Position numbers and translations under genes: made by a program. The notes under the pieces are model-generated. The model searched no databases, was not told where the DNA came from, and saw nothing but the letters and a program-made list of their open reading frames with translations. A stretch of 18,610 nucleotides of DNA from Roseovarius sp. (GTDB lineage: Bacteria; Pseudomonadota; Alphaproteobacteria; Rhodobacterales; Rhodobacteraceae). The DNA lies in assembly GCA_007125415.1 (NCBI GenBank), contig SLDH01000145.1:1-18610 (forward strand), written 5' to 3'. Below, one piece after another: positions 1 to 8,471 of this stretch (its first letter is position 1; the number at the start of each line of letters is the position of its first letter).

Positions 1-2
1 CC

Positions 3-61
3 GCGCGGAATCAAGGCCGAAGGCCGCCGCGCATCGCCGGGCCGCCCCCCGGCACGGCGAT
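3..61 (+). repeat. R1 repeat copy a (REP-like hairpin)
   Basis: Positions 3-49 match the reverse complement of 11169-11215 at 43 of 47 bases, and match 16513-16557 at 39 of 45 bases in the same orientation. The 3' part folds back: 33-44 pairs with 50-61 (11 of 12) around a C-only loop. Bases 24-44 also have a perfect 21-bp inverted match at 146-166. The first 274 bases contain no credible gene, only repeat material downstream of the operon that ends at 275. Confidence 0.75.
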
Positions 62-145
62 TTGGCTGGGCTGGGCGCGTCGCTGAGGCGTCGTGCGGTT
101 TGGGGAGATAAAGCGCTGCAGAATGAGTGTTGGCTCGCCGCACCG

Positions 146-196
146 CGGCCCGGCGATGCGCGGCGGGGCTTCAGGGTGTGGCGGCACGGCGATTGG
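146..196 (-). repeat. Inverted R1-like arm
   Basis: Bases 146-166 are the exact reverse complement of 24-44 (21 of 21). Bases 182-194 repeat the 13 bases at 50-62 in direct orientation. The segment is therefore rearranged or nested R1 repeat material and not a gene. Confidence 0.65.
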
Positions 197-218
197 ACGC
201 ATGGTGCGTCAGACGGGA

Positions 219-253
219 TTCATTCCCGCCCGGGGCGCTTGTGGTCCGGGCGC
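219..253 (+). repeat. R2 repeat, partial copy a
   Basis: The core around the CCCGCCCGGGGCGCTTG motif matches the first third of the two full R2 copies at 16593-16685 and 18437-18529, then diverges. It lies just beyond the stop codon of the enolase-superfamily gene, so a minus-strand transcript would carry its hairpin at the 3' end of the operon. Confidence 0.6.
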
Positions 254-274
254 ATCGTGGCGGGCGCGTGATGT

Positions 275-1378
275 TCAGGGGGCCTCGCTCACCTGATACC
301 GGGATTTCGCCAGCCAGTCGGGGCTGATCTCCACCCCCCATCCGGGCGCATCGGTCACGGTCGCGCAGCCGTCCCCGATCCGGTAGGGGTCATTCACGAA
401 AAGCCCCTCCTGCCAGGGGTAGTAATCCGCCCCCTCGATGGAGAATTCCAGATATTTGCCCGCCCCCGGAATGGCGCGCAGAAGATGCATGGTGAAGAGC
501 GTGACCAGCGACAGGTTGGCGCAATGGGGCGTGATCGGCAGGCCCGCCGCATGGGCCATGCGGCAAACCCGCAAGGTGCGGCTGATGCCGCCCAGATAGA
601 GAATGTCGGGTTGCACGATGTCCACCGCGCGCATGTCGATCATGCGCCGCCATGTGGGCAGGTCGCAATCCTGCTCGCCGCCCGTCACGTCGATCTGAAG
701 CGCGTCGGCCACCGCCCTGGTCTGCTCCAGTTCCCAATAGGGGCAGGGCTCCTCGTAATGGCAAAAGCCATGATCCTGCAGCATGTGCCCCACTTCGATG
801 GCGCGCTCCGGCGTGTAGCAGGAATTGGCGTCGATGAGCAGATCGGCGGCATCGCCCATCTCGCGGCGCATGGTCGGGATGATCTCTTCGGTGCGGCCCG
901 GCCATTCATCGCGGTTGCGGCCCACTTCGGCCCCGGCGCGCACCTTGAAGGCATCGAACCCATGCGCATCGCGCAGCCGTTTCATGCGGGTGGCCTCATC
1001 GGCGGGGGTGATGTCGCGCTTCATCGAGGAGGCATAGGCGCGGATGGGTCCGGCACTGCCGCCCAGCAGGGCGGTCACCGGCTTGCCGGCGCGCTTGCCG
1101 CGCATGTCCCAGATCGCCGTGTCGAGCCCGCCCATCGCCCGGCGCAGATAGGAGCCGGGGAACTTGTGTTCCCGCTCGGCCACGATATCCAGAAGATCAT
1201 CGAGATCGGTGCTGTCCTGCCCCAGCACCCAGGGCGCGACCTGCCGGTGCAGCACCTGGCAGGTGATATCCGAATGATAGGTGGAGACCTGGCCCCAGCC
1301 GGTGCTGCCATCCTCCATCGTCACGCGGACGAAGCCCACGAATTCGGTGGTGAAGCTTTCGATCTTGCGCAGTTTCAT
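275..1378 (-). CDS. Mandelate racemase/muconate lactonizing enzyme family protein (enolase superfamily)
   Basis: A 367-residue cytoplasmic enzyme, the usual length for the family, with an N-terminal capping domain and a C-terminal barrel. The Mg ligands expected for the superfamily are visible: Asp183 (LLIDAN), Glu209 (HYEEP) and Glu235 (GGEQD). The first base motif is Lys145-Val-Arg147, so KxR instead of the common KxK. The Asp-His dyad is Asp258 (VQPDIL) and His285 (TPHC), and Glu311 lies in the last strand. This set places it in the mandelate racemase subgroup, which contains racemases, epimerases and sugar-acid dehydratases; the substrate cannot be named. The start is chosen from a GAGGA box six bases upstream and an ATGA overlap with the GMC gene, implying translational coupling. 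It is the last gene of the seven-gene operon, so it probably acts on the imported compound or its oxidation product. Family is sure, reaction is not. Confidence 0.9.
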   Translation of the reverse strand: MKLRKIESFTTEFVGFVRVTMEDGSTGWGQVSTYHSDITCQVLHRQVAPWVLGQDSTDLDDLLDIVAEREHKFPGSYLRRAMGGLDTAIWDMRGKRAGKPVTALLGGSAGPIRAYASSMKRDITPADEATRMKRLRDAHGFDAFKVRAGAEVGRNRDEWPGRTEEIIPTMRREMGDAADLLIDANSCYTPERAIEVGHMLQDHGFCHYEEPCPYWELEQTRAVADALQIDVTGGEQDCDLPTWRRMIDMRAVDIVQPDILYLGGISRTLRVCRMAHAAGLPITPHCANLSLVTLFTMHLLRAIPGAGKYLEFSIEGADYYPWQEGLFVNDPYRIGDGCATVTDAPGWGVEISPDWLAKSRYQVSEAP

Positions 1379-2967
1379 CTGGTGTCCTCGCGGATGATGT
1401 CGGCAGCCTTTTCGCCCACCATGATGGCGGGTGCATTGGTGTTGCCGGAGGGGATGGTTGGGAAGATCGAGGCATCGGCCACGCGCAGCCCGTCCAGCCC
1501 GTGAACCCTGAGGCGATGATCGACAACGTTTTGCGCCGGATCGGCGCCCATGCGGGCGGTGCCGCATTGGTGAAACACCGTCCAGCAGTCGCGCTTGATA
1601 TGGTCGAGCAATTCCGCATCGCCCTGCAGGTCCGGGCCGGGGTCCATCTCGCGCTCGGCGATGGCCCGGAAGGCCGGGGTCCGGGCGATACGGCGAATGA
1701 GGCGCATGCCCTCGAGCATCATGTCGCAATCGGCATTGGTGCTCAGATAGCCGGGATGCATTTCCGGCGGGGTGAGCGGGTCGGGGGTGCGAAGCTGCAG
1801 ATAGCCGCTGCTGGTGGGCTTGCATGGCGAAAAGCCCAGCCGGAAGGCCGGGAAGGGATCGGGGCTCATGAGCCTGCGCCGCCCGTCTATTGCGCCCTTG
1901 TAGGTGAGGGGCGAGAAATAAAGCTGCAGATCGGGCGGGCCGTGATCCCCGTCGAGCCGGACGAAGCCCCCGCCCTGATTGAGGCTCATGGAGAGCGGCC
2001 CCGTGCGGGTCAGCGCATATTCCAGCGCCGCGCGCAGCTTGCCGTGGAAGGGCCGCAGCACCTGGTTGAGGCTGGGCTGGCGCGCGGCGAACATCAGGTC
2101 CACTCCCAGATGGTCCATGAGATTTCGGCCCACATGCGGCGCGTCGAGCCGCGTTTCGATGCCCATCTGCTGCAGGTGTGCGCCGGGGCCGATGCCCGAA
2201 AGCTGCAGGAGTTGGGGCGTGTTGATGGCCCCGCCGCAGAGGATCACCTCGGCGCGGGCCTCGGCGCGCCGGAGTTGCCCGTTCCGGCGGTATTCCACCC
2301 CGGTGGCGCGGCGCCCGTCGAAGAGCACCCGGGTGGCCTGCGCGCCGGTGCGGATGCACAGGGTCTCGCGGTTGCGCAGGGGTTTCAGATAGGCCTGCGC
2401 GGACGAGGCGCGGCGGCCATTGCGCGTGGTGATCTGATAGAAGCCCGCGCCGGTCATCTCGCCGGCATTGTAATCGGGATTGGCGGGAATGCCCGCCTCG
2501 CCCGCGGCCTTGACATAGGCGCGGCTGAGCGGGTGCATGGCGCGGGCCATGTCCACGACACTCACCGGCCCGCCGCTGCCGCGCGCGGGATCGGGCGTGC
2601 CCTGCCAGTCTTCAATCCGGCGAAAGACGGGCTCCACATCCTGCCATTGCCAGCCCTGGCCCCAGCCGTCGAAATCCTGCGGGTGGCCGCGCACCCAGAC
2701 CATGGCGTTGATCGAGGACGACCCGCCGAGGCCCTTGCCGCGCGGCCAGTACATCGACCGGCCCAGCACCGGATCGGGCTCGGTCTGGTATTTCCAGTTG
2801 AAACGGGCGTCATGAAAGACCTTCCCGTAGCCAAGGGGCACGTTGACCCACGGATGACGGGCCTTGCCACCCGCCTCAATGAGCAGGACACGCGCCCATG
2901 CGCTGAGCCTTGCGGCCAGAGCCGCCCCGGCGGACCCGCCACCAACGATCACATAGTCGAATGTCAT
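1375..2967 (-). CDS. GMC-family FAD-dependent alcohol/choline-type dehydrogenase
   Basis: A 530-residue glucose-methanol-choline oxidoreductase. The Rossmann FAD motif GGGSAG is at residues 9-14, followed by Glu31 for the ribose. The first GMC signature begins near residue 77 (GKGLGGSSSIN) and the second is at about 246-260 (ending LSGIG). The C-terminal active site has His466 in FHQCGT and Asn511 in the GNTNAP segment, the usual His/Asn pair that abstracts a proton and passes hydride to FAD. Relatives such as choline dehydrogenase oxidise a primary alcohol to an aldehyde or acid. Length and motifs are complete, and no signal peptide is seen. The start lies five bases after the permease stop with only a weak ribosome site, so coupling is likely; its stop overlaps the enolase-type gene by four bases. 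The alcohol oxidised is probably the transported compound or a derivative, which is inference from context. Confidence 0.92.
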   Translation of the reverse strand: MTFDYVIVGGGSAGAALAARLSAWARVLLIEAGGKARHPWVNVPLGYGKVFHDARFNWKYQTEPDPVLGRSMYWPRGKGLGGSSSINAMVWVRGHPQDFDGWGQGWQWQDVEPVFRRIEDWQGTPDPARGSGGPVSVVDMARAMHPLSRAYVKAAGEAGIPANPDYNAGEMTGAGFYQITTRNGRRASSAQAYLKPLRNRETLCIRTGAQATRVLFDGRRATGVEYRRNGQLRRAEARAEVILCGGAINTPQLLQLSGIGPGAHLQQMGIETRLDAPHVGRNLMDHLGVDLMFAARQPSLNQVLRPFHGKLRAALEYALTRTGPLSMSLNQGGGFVRLDGDHGPPDLQLYFSPLTYKGAIDGRRRLMSPDPFPAFRLGFSPCKPTSSGYLQLRTPDPLTPPEMHPGYLSTNADCDMMLEGMRLIRRIARTPAFRAIAEREMDPGPDLQGDAELLDHIKRDCWTVFHQCGTARMGADPAQNVVDHRLRVHGLDGLRVADASIFPTIPSGNTNAPAIMVGEKAADIIREDTR

Positions 2968-2972
2968 GGGGG

Positions 2973-3806
2973 TCAGCCGCTGTCTTTCGTGCGCCCGGCG
3001 CGCCCCGCGAGCACCGCGATGGCCATCAACGCGGTGGTCAGGACGATCATCAGGGTCGAGATGGACGCGATCGTCGGGTCGATCTGGTCACGCAGGGCAT
3101 TGAACATGTTGCGCGTCAGCGTCGGGTTGTCGCCACCGGATATGAACATCGCGATCACCACCTCATCGAAGGATGTCAGAAACGCCAACAGGCCGCTGAC
3201 GATAACCGCGAACTTGATCTGCGGCAAGGTGATCGTGAGGAAGGCTTTCCAGCGCGGTGCCCCGAGCGAGCGCGCGGCATTCTCCTGATTCATGTCATAG
3301 GTCTTGAGGGCGGAGCCGGTCACGATCACCACCAGCGGAATCGCCAGAAGGGTATGCGCCAGCACCAGCCCCGTCATGGTGTAGAGGATCTGCAGCTTCA
3401 CATAGGCATAGAAAGCTCCGATGGCGATGAGCACCACCGGCACCATCATCGGCGTGATCAGAAGCACGAAGGCGATGCGCAGATAGGGGAGCTTCGATGC
3501 GTGCAGCCCGTAGGCCGCCAGCACGCCGATGGGCGTGGCCACGAGCATGGTCAGGGTTGCCGCCTTGAGCGATGTCGAGGTGGCGCGCATCCATTCGGGC
3601 GAGTTGAAATAGCTCTGATACCAGCGCGTTGACCATGTCTGGGGCGGGAACTCCAGATACTGGCTGTCCGAGAATGACATCGGGATGACGATGAAGGTGG
3701 GCAGCACCAGCAGGATCATCGTGATGACCGAGGTGATGTAGAGCCACAGGCGCTGCCCATGGGTGATCTGTGTCTCCGAGGCGGGGGATCCGAACCAGCC
3801 GATCAT
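2973..3806 (-). CDS. ABC transporter permease, PotC type
   Basis: A 277-residue inner-membrane permease of the spermidine/putrescine-type importers. An N-terminal membrane segment spans about 21-43 and is followed by a short periplasmic stretch and five further hydrophobic segments. The cytoplasmic coupling helix (EAA motif) lies at about 175-198 and reads ENAARSLGAPRWKAF, with the conserved glycine that contacts the ATPase. The start ATG shares one base with the stop of the preceding permease (TGATG), which supports this start over the longer open frame that runs upstream inside the neighbour. It forms a heterodimeric channel with the product of 3806-4717. The family takes up polyamines, amino acids or other amines; specificity is set by the binding protein and is not readable here. 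Confidence 0.92.
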   Translation of the reverse strand: MIGWFGSPASETQITHGQRLWLYITSVITMILLVLPTFIVIPMSFSDSQYLEFPPQTWSTRWYQSYFNSPEWMRATSTSLKAATLTMLVATPIGVLAAYGLHASKLPYLRIAFVLLITPMMVPVVLIAIGAFYAYVKLQILYTMTGLVLAHTLLAIPLVVIVTGSALKTYDMNQENAARSLGAPRWKAFLTITLPQIKFAVIVSGLLAFLTSFDEVVIAMFISGGDNPTLTRNMFNALRDQIDPTIASISTLMIVLTTALMAIAVLAGRAGRTKDSG

Positions 3807-4717
3807 CAGCGTGCCCCCCCGCCTGTCATCTGCTCGAGCCGCACGAAGCGCGAGGCTATCCAGAGCACCATCATCGTGAGCACCAAGAGCACCACGCCGA
3901 GCGCGCTCGCCGCACCCCAGTTGACGAAAAGCTCGATATTGGAGACGATCTGCATCGACACGAGGATCACCCGGCCGCCGCCGAGAATGGCGGGTGTCAC
4001 GAAGAACCCGAGGCAGAGGATGAACACCATCAGCGCCCCCGCGAAGAGCCCCGGCGTGCTGAGCGGGAAGAACACCGTCCAGAAGGCCCGCGCGGGGCTG
4101 GCCCCCAGATTGGCCGCGGCCTTGAGATAATCCCGGTCGATCGCGCGCATCCCGCCATAGACGGGCAGGATGAGGAAGGGCAGCATGATATGCACCATCC
4201 CGATCAGCGTGCCGTTCATGTTGTGAACGAGCCTGAGAGGTTCCTGCCAGAGCCCGAGTGTCATGCCCCATTCGTTGACAAGGCCCTGACGCTGGAGCAG
4301 CACCAGCCATGCATAGGTGCGCACCAGAAGCGAGGTCCAGAAGGGCAGGAGCACCGTGATCAGGCAGAGATTGGCCCATCTGGTGGGGAGCTGGGACATG
4401 AAATAGGCCAGCGGATAGCCGATCAGGATACACAGGCCGGTGGTCAGCAGGCTGACCTGGAAGGTGGTCTGGAAAATCCGCGCATAGGATCTGCGCGTGA
4501 TCATGCGCTCGTAGTTTTCCAGCGAATAGCTGCCATCGGCACCGATAAAGCTGACGAAGAAGAGCCAGCCGGTTGGGATCAGCAGGATGACCAGAACGAT
4601 CAGCAGCGCCGGGGAGGAGAGGCCGAAAAGCCGCCAGCGTTCCAGCCGTTCATCGCTGCGCAGGCCGCGCGCGTTGCTCCTTTCGGCCATGCCCGTGTCG
4701 ATGCTGGTGACAGCCAT
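3806..4717 (-). CDS. ABC transporter permease, PotB type
   Basis: A 303-residue inner-membrane permease. A polar cytoplasmic N-terminus of about 30 residues precedes the first membrane segment (about 33-57), and about five more helices follow. The EAA coupling motif is at about 199-223, with AANLGASPARAF and a following PLSTPG, the canonical GxxxxxxF-PL-PG pattern. The start ATG at 4717 overlaps the ATPase stop by one base (TGATG). A second in-frame ATG ten codons in is possible, but the coupled start is preferred. Order ATPase, PotB, PotC matches classical potABC arrangements. Together with 2973-3806 it forms the translocation channel. Confidence 0.92.
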   Translation of the reverse strand: MAVTSIDTGMAERSNARGLRSDERLERWRLFGLSSPALLIVLVILLIPTGWLFFVSFIGADGSYSLENYERMITRRSYARIFQTTFQVSLLTTGLCILIGYPLAYFMSQLPTRWANLCLITVLLPFWTSLLVRTYAWLVLLQRQGLVNEWGMTLGLWQEPLRLVHNMNGTLIGMVHIMLPFLILPVYGGMRAIDRDYLKAAANLGASPARAFWTVFFPLSTPGLFAGALMVFILCLGFFVTPAILGGGRVILVSMQIVSNIELFVNWGAASALGVVLLVLTMMVLWIASRFVRLEQMTGGGAR

Positions 4718-5802
4718 CAGCCCTCGCCCCCCTCGATCAGAACCGTATCCGCCGGATCGAGCGTCAGTTTCACCGGATCGCCCAGGGATGGCAGGGTCTG
4801 GAAGGTGCCCGCGCGCATGGCGCCACGCACGGAAAGCTCCGTGCCGTCCTGCAAGCGGGCATAGAGCAGAAAGCTCTCGCCCTGATAGACAAGCTCGCTC
4901 ACCGTCGCGTCGAAGACATTGGCCTCGCCGGGATCACCTTCGAGCAGGCTCACCCGTTCGGGGCGCAGCATCAGCAGCAGATCGCGCGTATCGGGGATCT
5001 TGCGGTTTGTCCGCAGCGGCACGCCCGCCGCGACATATGTGTCGCCCTGCCGGGTCACTTCGAGGAAGGTACTGTCACCGATGAAATCGGCGACGAATTT
5101 GTTCGCCGGCTGCTCGTAGAGTTCCTGAGGGGTTGCCAGTTGCATGATCCGGCCATGATTGACGACCGCGATCCGGTCAGACATGGTGAGCGCCTCGCGC
5201 TGATCATGGGTGACATAGACGGTTGTCATGCCCAGTTTCTCATGCAGATGGCGCAGTTCGATCTGCATCCGGTCGCGCAGCTTCTTGTCGAGCGCCGACA
5301 AAGGCTCGTCCATCAGCAGGATGCGCGGCTCGAACACGATGGAGCGGGCGAGCGCCACGCGCTGTTTCTGGCCGCCGGAAAGCTGTTCGATGCCACGATC
5401 GCCATAGCCGCCCAGTTGCACCGTCTCCAGCGCACGCTCCACGCGGCTGGCCATTTCCGTCTTGCTGACCCCGCGCAGCTTGAGCGGGTAGCCCACATTT
5501 CCGGCCACGGTCATATGCGGAAAAAGCGCGTAATTCTGGAAGACCATGCCCAGATCGCGCAGATGCGGGGGCTTGCGGATCATCTCGGTCTCGCCGAATT
5601 TCAGGCTGCCCCGGTCGGGCCGGGTGAACCCCGCCAGCACCATGAGCAGGGTGGTCTTGCCCGAGCCGGAGGGGCCGAGCAATGTCAGAAACTCGCCGCT
5701 GCGCACATCGAGGGAGACATCATCGAGGGCAAAGACCTTGCCATAGGTCTTGGTTACCCCGCGCACCGTGATCGGCAGCGCGTCCTGTTTCACATCGCTC
5801 AC
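4717..5802 (-). CDS. ABC transporter ATP-binding protein, PotA type
   Basis: With a GTG start at 5802 the protein is 361 residues, the normal PotA length. Walker A (GPSGSGKTT) is at 43-51, the Q-loop glutamine at 89, the signature LSGGQ at 141-145, Walker B with catalytic Glu at 161-166 (ILLMDE), and the switch histidine at 199. A C-terminal TOBE-type regulatory region follows from about residue 280. A longer frame to 5919 exists, but it would run into the binding-protein gene. The GTG has a GGGGGA box about seven bases upstream, and homology begins near residue 10, so GTG is preferred. It energises the two downstream permeases and lies in the same operon, 68 bases after the binding-protein gene. 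Confidence 0.93.
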   Translation of the reverse strand: MSDVKQDALPITVRGVTKTYGKVFALDDVSLDVRSGEFLTLLGPSGSGKTTLLMVLAGFTRPDRGSLKFGETEMIRKPPHLRDLGMVFQNYALFPHMTVAGNVGYPLKLRGVSKTEMASRVERALETVQLGGYGDRGIEQLSGGQKQRVALARSIVFEPRILLMDEPLSALDKKLRDRMQIELRHLHEKLGMTTVYVTHDQREALTMSDRIAVVNHGRIMQLATPQELYEQPANKFVADFIGDSTFLEVTRQGDTYVAAGVPLRTNRKIPDTRDLLLMLRPERVSLLEGDPGEANVFDATVSELVYQGESFLLYARLQDGTELSVRGAMRAGTFQTLPSLGDPVKLTLDPADTVLIEGGEG

Positions 5803-5828
5803 TTGATTTCCCCCGCCTTTGTCCGGTC

Positions 5829-5850
5829 GTGGGCGATGTTCCCCGCCCAC
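5829..5850 (-). promoter_or_regulatory. Intercistronic stem-loop after the binding-protein gene
   Basis: A perfect seven-base stem (GTGGGCG at 5829-5835, CGCCCAC at 5844-5850) with an eight-base loop lies between the binding-protein stop and the ATPase start. No U-run follows on the minus strand, so it is unlikely to be a full terminator. Such hairpins commonly protect the mRNA of the abundant binding protein or cause partial read-through; that role is inferred. Confidence 0.55.
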
Positions 5851-5870
5851 AACCATGTTTCCGAACCCGA

Positions 5871-6911
5871 CTATTCGGTCAGCATGTCCTGATACATTTC
5901 GGCGGCGATGGTTTCCCATTCGCCATACCAGTCGAGATCGATGGGCAGTTGCAGCGCCGCGTTCTCGGGCGAGGAGGGCAGGATCGCCGCGACCTCGGGG
6001 GTGATGGTGCCGGTTTCATAGGCCAGCGCATTGGTGGGCCCATAGGTGATGTATTTCGGCAGGTCGTCCTGGTATTCGGGCTTGGAGATCTCGTTGAGGA
6101 ACTCCATCGCCAGTTCCTTGTTCGGCGCGCCCTTTGGCACGGCGAAGCAATCATAATCCAGCAGGGCCTGGTTGAAGCTGTGCATCACCGCGCCGCCATC
6201 CGCGCGCGCATTGTCGAAGCGGCCGTTCCAGCCTGTGCTCATGTCCACTTCGCCATCCCGCATCAGCTGCGCATGCTGCGCGCCCGAGCTCCAGAAGACA
6301 GAGATATGCGGCCGCAACTCGCGGATCTTGTCGAGGGCGCGCTCGATCCCTTCTTCCGAGCTGAGCACGTCATAGACCTCTTCCATGGGCACGCCATCGG
6401 CCATCAGCGCAGGCTCGAGCGCGCCGGCCACGGCACCGCGATAGGAGCGGGTGCCGGGGAATTTCTCCACATCCCAGAAATCGGCCCAGCTTTGCGGGCC
6501 GTCCTCGCCATAGGTGTCGGTGTTCCAGGCGTAGACGGTCGAGAACACGTCACCGCCCACGCAGTGTTCGGTATAGAGACCGGGGATGAAGTCCGACACG
6601 TCGATCACGTCATAGTCGAGCGGCTCGAGCAGCCCCTCTGCCGCCGCGCGTGCCGCAGAGCCTGACCCGCTCACGACGATGTCGAGCGTGACCTGACCGG
6701 TATTCACCTGCAGGCGCACATCGGCGATGCCGCCATATGTCTCCTGCATGACATTGATACCCGTATTTGCGGCGGCCGGTTCGAACAACGCCTTGGACTG
6801 CGCCTCCTGATAGGAGCCGCCCCATGATGCAATGGTGAGCGATCTGTCTTCTGCCAGCGCCGTGGTGGCCATGAGCCCCGCTGCGACGGTCAGTGAGAGT
6901 GTCTTTTTCAT
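5871..6911 (-). CDS. Periplasmic substrate-binding protein of a polyamine-type ABC importer
   Basis: A 346-residue extracellular solute-binding protein of the PotD/PotF type. A Sec signal peptide is clear: MKKT, a hydrophobic core, and a likely signal-peptidase cut after ATTALA near residue 20. The mature start, with LTIASWGGSYQEAQ, is typical of this family. A strong AGGAG box precedes the ATG. The protein captures the solute in the periplasm and delivers it to the PotB/PotC-like channel. It is second in the operon, 76 bases after the FAD oxidoreductase. The ligand could be a polyamine, an amino acid derivative, an opine or a betaine. The acidic/aromatic pocket residues used by PotD/PotF could not be placed reliably without a structure-based alignment. 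Confidence 0.92.
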   Translation of the reverse strand: MKKTLSLTVAAGLMATTALAEDRSLTIASWGGSYQEAQSKALFEPAAANTGINVMQETYGGIADVRLQVNTGQVTLDIVVSGSGSAARAAAEGLLEPLDYDVIDVSDFIPGLYTEHCVGGDVFSTVYAWNTDTYGEDGPQSWADFWDVEKFPGTRSYRGAVAGALEPALMADGVPMEEVYDVLSSEEGIERALDKIRELRPHISVFWSSGAQHAQLMRDGEVDMSTGWNGRFDNARADGGAVMHSFNQALLDYDCFAVPKGAPNKELAMEFLNEISKPEYQDDLPKYITYGPTNALAYETGTITPEVAAILPSSPENAALQLPIDLDWYGEWETIAAEMYQDMLTE

Positions 6912-6987
6912 CTCTATCTCCTCTGTAAGTGTCTTTCGCCTTTTTCAGGACCCGGGTGCAGAGGCGAAGCTGCGACCCGGTTGTCTG

Positions 6988-8322
6988 CTATTCAGCCGCG
7001 ATACTGCGGTCATACTGCATACGGTCGCGCCAGCGATACCATGCCACCACCGGCGGCAGGAACCAGGGCGTGCCGGTATAGAGCGGCCGCGTGGGGAAAG
7101 GCAAATCGTCAAAGGCGGTGCGCCCCTCCTTCAGGCCCAGCACCTTCTGGCCCGCGCGCATGCCCAGATAGGAGGCCATGGACACGCCCGATCCGCAATA
7201 GCCAAGGGCATAATGCACGCCGTCATGGGTGCCGGTATGGGCCAGTTCGTCGAATGTGTAGGCCACGGTGCCCATCCAGGAATGGCTTATCCTGTAATCG
7301 CGCAACTCGGGATAGATGCGGCACATATCCTCGAAAAGACGCGGGCCGCTCACGGTTGGGTTTGTCTCATTTGCCGAAACCCGGCCCCCGAATAGGATGC
7401 GCGTTCTGTCGGGCGAGGGGCGATAGTAATAGACGACCTTGCGGGTATCGCTGGCGACCCTGCCTTTCGGCGAGAGCCTGTCCATCAGTTCCGGCGGCAA
7501 GGGCTCGGTCGCGATGATGTAGCTGCCGATGGGGATGACCCGGCGGCGCAGCCAGGGCGTGGCCGAGGTGGTGTAGCCATTGGTGGCCACGATCACATCG
7601 CCGGCGCGCACGCGGCCTTTCGCGGTCATCACCTCGAAGCCTGTCGGCCTGCGCTTCACATCGCGCGCCGGGCAATGCCCAATAACCTCGGCCCCGGCAT
7701 CCAGAGCCGCCTTCAGCAACCCGCGATGATAGCGCGCCGGATCTATCGCGGCATGGCGCGGGAAGACCACGCCACCGTGATAGCTGTCACTTCCCAGTTC
7801 GCCATGTTGCTCGGCGCGCGGAACGGCATAAGCCTCGATCCCTTCCGTGCGGCTGATCTTTTCGGCGTCACGCGCAAGTTCGTCATAGGCTTTCGGCGTG
7901 TGCGCGGCGTGGAAGCGCCCGACACGGTCGAAACCGCAGTCGATCGCTTCATCCGCGATGCGGCTCTCGATCCAGTTCAGGGCCGTTTCGCCTTCCTCGC
8001 GGATGGCGCGTGCGCGCTCGGCCCCGTGTTTGGCTGCGAGCTTGTCCTGCGAGGGCTTGATCGAGGTGCTGATCTGCCCGCCATTGCGCGTGCTGCAGCC
8101 ATGGCCCGGATCTTCCGCTTCGAGCACCAGCACGGATTTGCCCCCGCGCGCGCATTCGATGGCGGCATTGAGCCCGGTATAGCCTGAGCCGATGATCACG
8201 ACATCCGCCTCTGCGGGCAAGTCACCGGACGTGGCCGGGGCGGGGCCAAGCCCGTCCAGCCAGTAGGATTTGTCGGACCATCCGTCTTTCCAAATGGACT
8301 GAGCGTGTGCGAGCCCTGCCAT
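6988..8322 (-). CDS. FAD-dependent amine/amino-acid oxidoreductase (DAO superfamily, PuuB/DadA-like)
   Basis: A 444-residue flavoprotein. The dinucleotide motif IIGSGYTG is at 43-50, the ribose-binding acid Glu68 follows VLVL, and the STRNGGQIS segment at 77-85 is the flavin-contacting loop seen in gamma-glutamylputrescine oxidase and related enzymes. The C-terminal GYCGSGVSMA segment completes the FAD site. Enzymes of this type oxidise a C-N bond to an imine that hydrolyses to aldehyde or ketone plus amine or ammonia. An upstream ATG at 8418 is open, but the ATG at 8322 has a GGGGAGAGGA ribosome site and gives the family-like N-terminus (tryptophan-rich before the Rossmann fold), so it is used. 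It is the first gene of the operon, divergent from the LysR gene. The substrate is probably the imported amine. Confidence 0.9.
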   Translation of the reverse strand: MAGLAHAQSIWKDGWSDKSYWLDGLGPAPATSGDLPAEADVVIIGSGYTGLNAAIECARGGKSVLVLEAEDPGHGCSTRNGGQISTSIKPSQDKLAAKHGAERARAIREEGETALNWIESRIADEAIDCGFDRVGRFHAAHTPKAYDELARDAEKISRTEGIEAYAVPRAEQHGELGSDSYHGGVVFPRHAAIDPARYHRGLLKAALDAGAEVIGHCPARDVKRRPTGFEVMTAKGRVRAGDVIVATNGYTTSATPWLRRRVIPIGSYIIATEPLPPELMDRLSPKGRVASDTRKVVYYYRPSPDRTRILFGGRVSANETNPTVSGPRLFEDMCRIYPELRDYRISHSWMGTVAYTFDELAHTGTHDGVHYALGYCGSGVSMASYLGMRAGQKVLGLKEGRTAFDDLPFPTRPLYTGTPWFLPPVVAWYRWRDRMQYDRSIAAE

Positions 8323-8404
8323 CTTTCCTCTCCCCTTTTCCAAAGACCGACCGCCCAGCAATTCGTTCTGATCCGGTCCTTGAAGGGGCAACGCTATCAA
8401 AGAC

Positions 8405-8443
8405 ATTGAATTAATCAACTCAATATGATGAATACTTGTATTC
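8405..8443. promoter_or_regulatory. Palindromic operator region of the divergent LysR/operon promoter
   Basis: The 149-base gap between the divergent genes holds an AT-rich block unlike its surroundings. It contains ATTGA-N10-TCAAT (8405-8409/8420-8424) with TTGA-N5-TCAA nested inside, and a perfect GAATAC-TT-GTATTC palindrome at 8430-8443. LysR regulators usually bind two such dyads (T-N11-A type) in the divergent region upstream of their own gene. Promoter -35/-10 boxes for either direction could not be fixed with confidence. Confidence 0.55.
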
Positions 8444-8471
8444 GATTCGCTTATGACAGAAGGCGGTTTGC

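Noticed and set aside
485..1504. 339-codon plus-strand frame opposite the enolase-type gene
   Set aside because: Shadow frame; the opposite strand carries all the catalytic motifs of a known family.
275..2359. 694-codon minus-strand frame extending the enolase-type gene upstream
   Set aside because: The first half overlaps the GMC gene in another frame and has no domain; the family-like start with a ribosome site is at 1378.
1501..3288. 595-codon plus-strand open frame opposite the GMC and permease genes
   Set aside because: It is antisense to well-supported genes, has low-complexity Ala/Gly/His/Arg-rich composition and no recognisable domain. Long antisense frames are expected in GC-rich DNA.
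3770..4864. 364-codon plus-strand frame opposite the PotB-type permease
   Set aside because: His/Glu/Arg-rich antisense translation with no motif or ribosome site.
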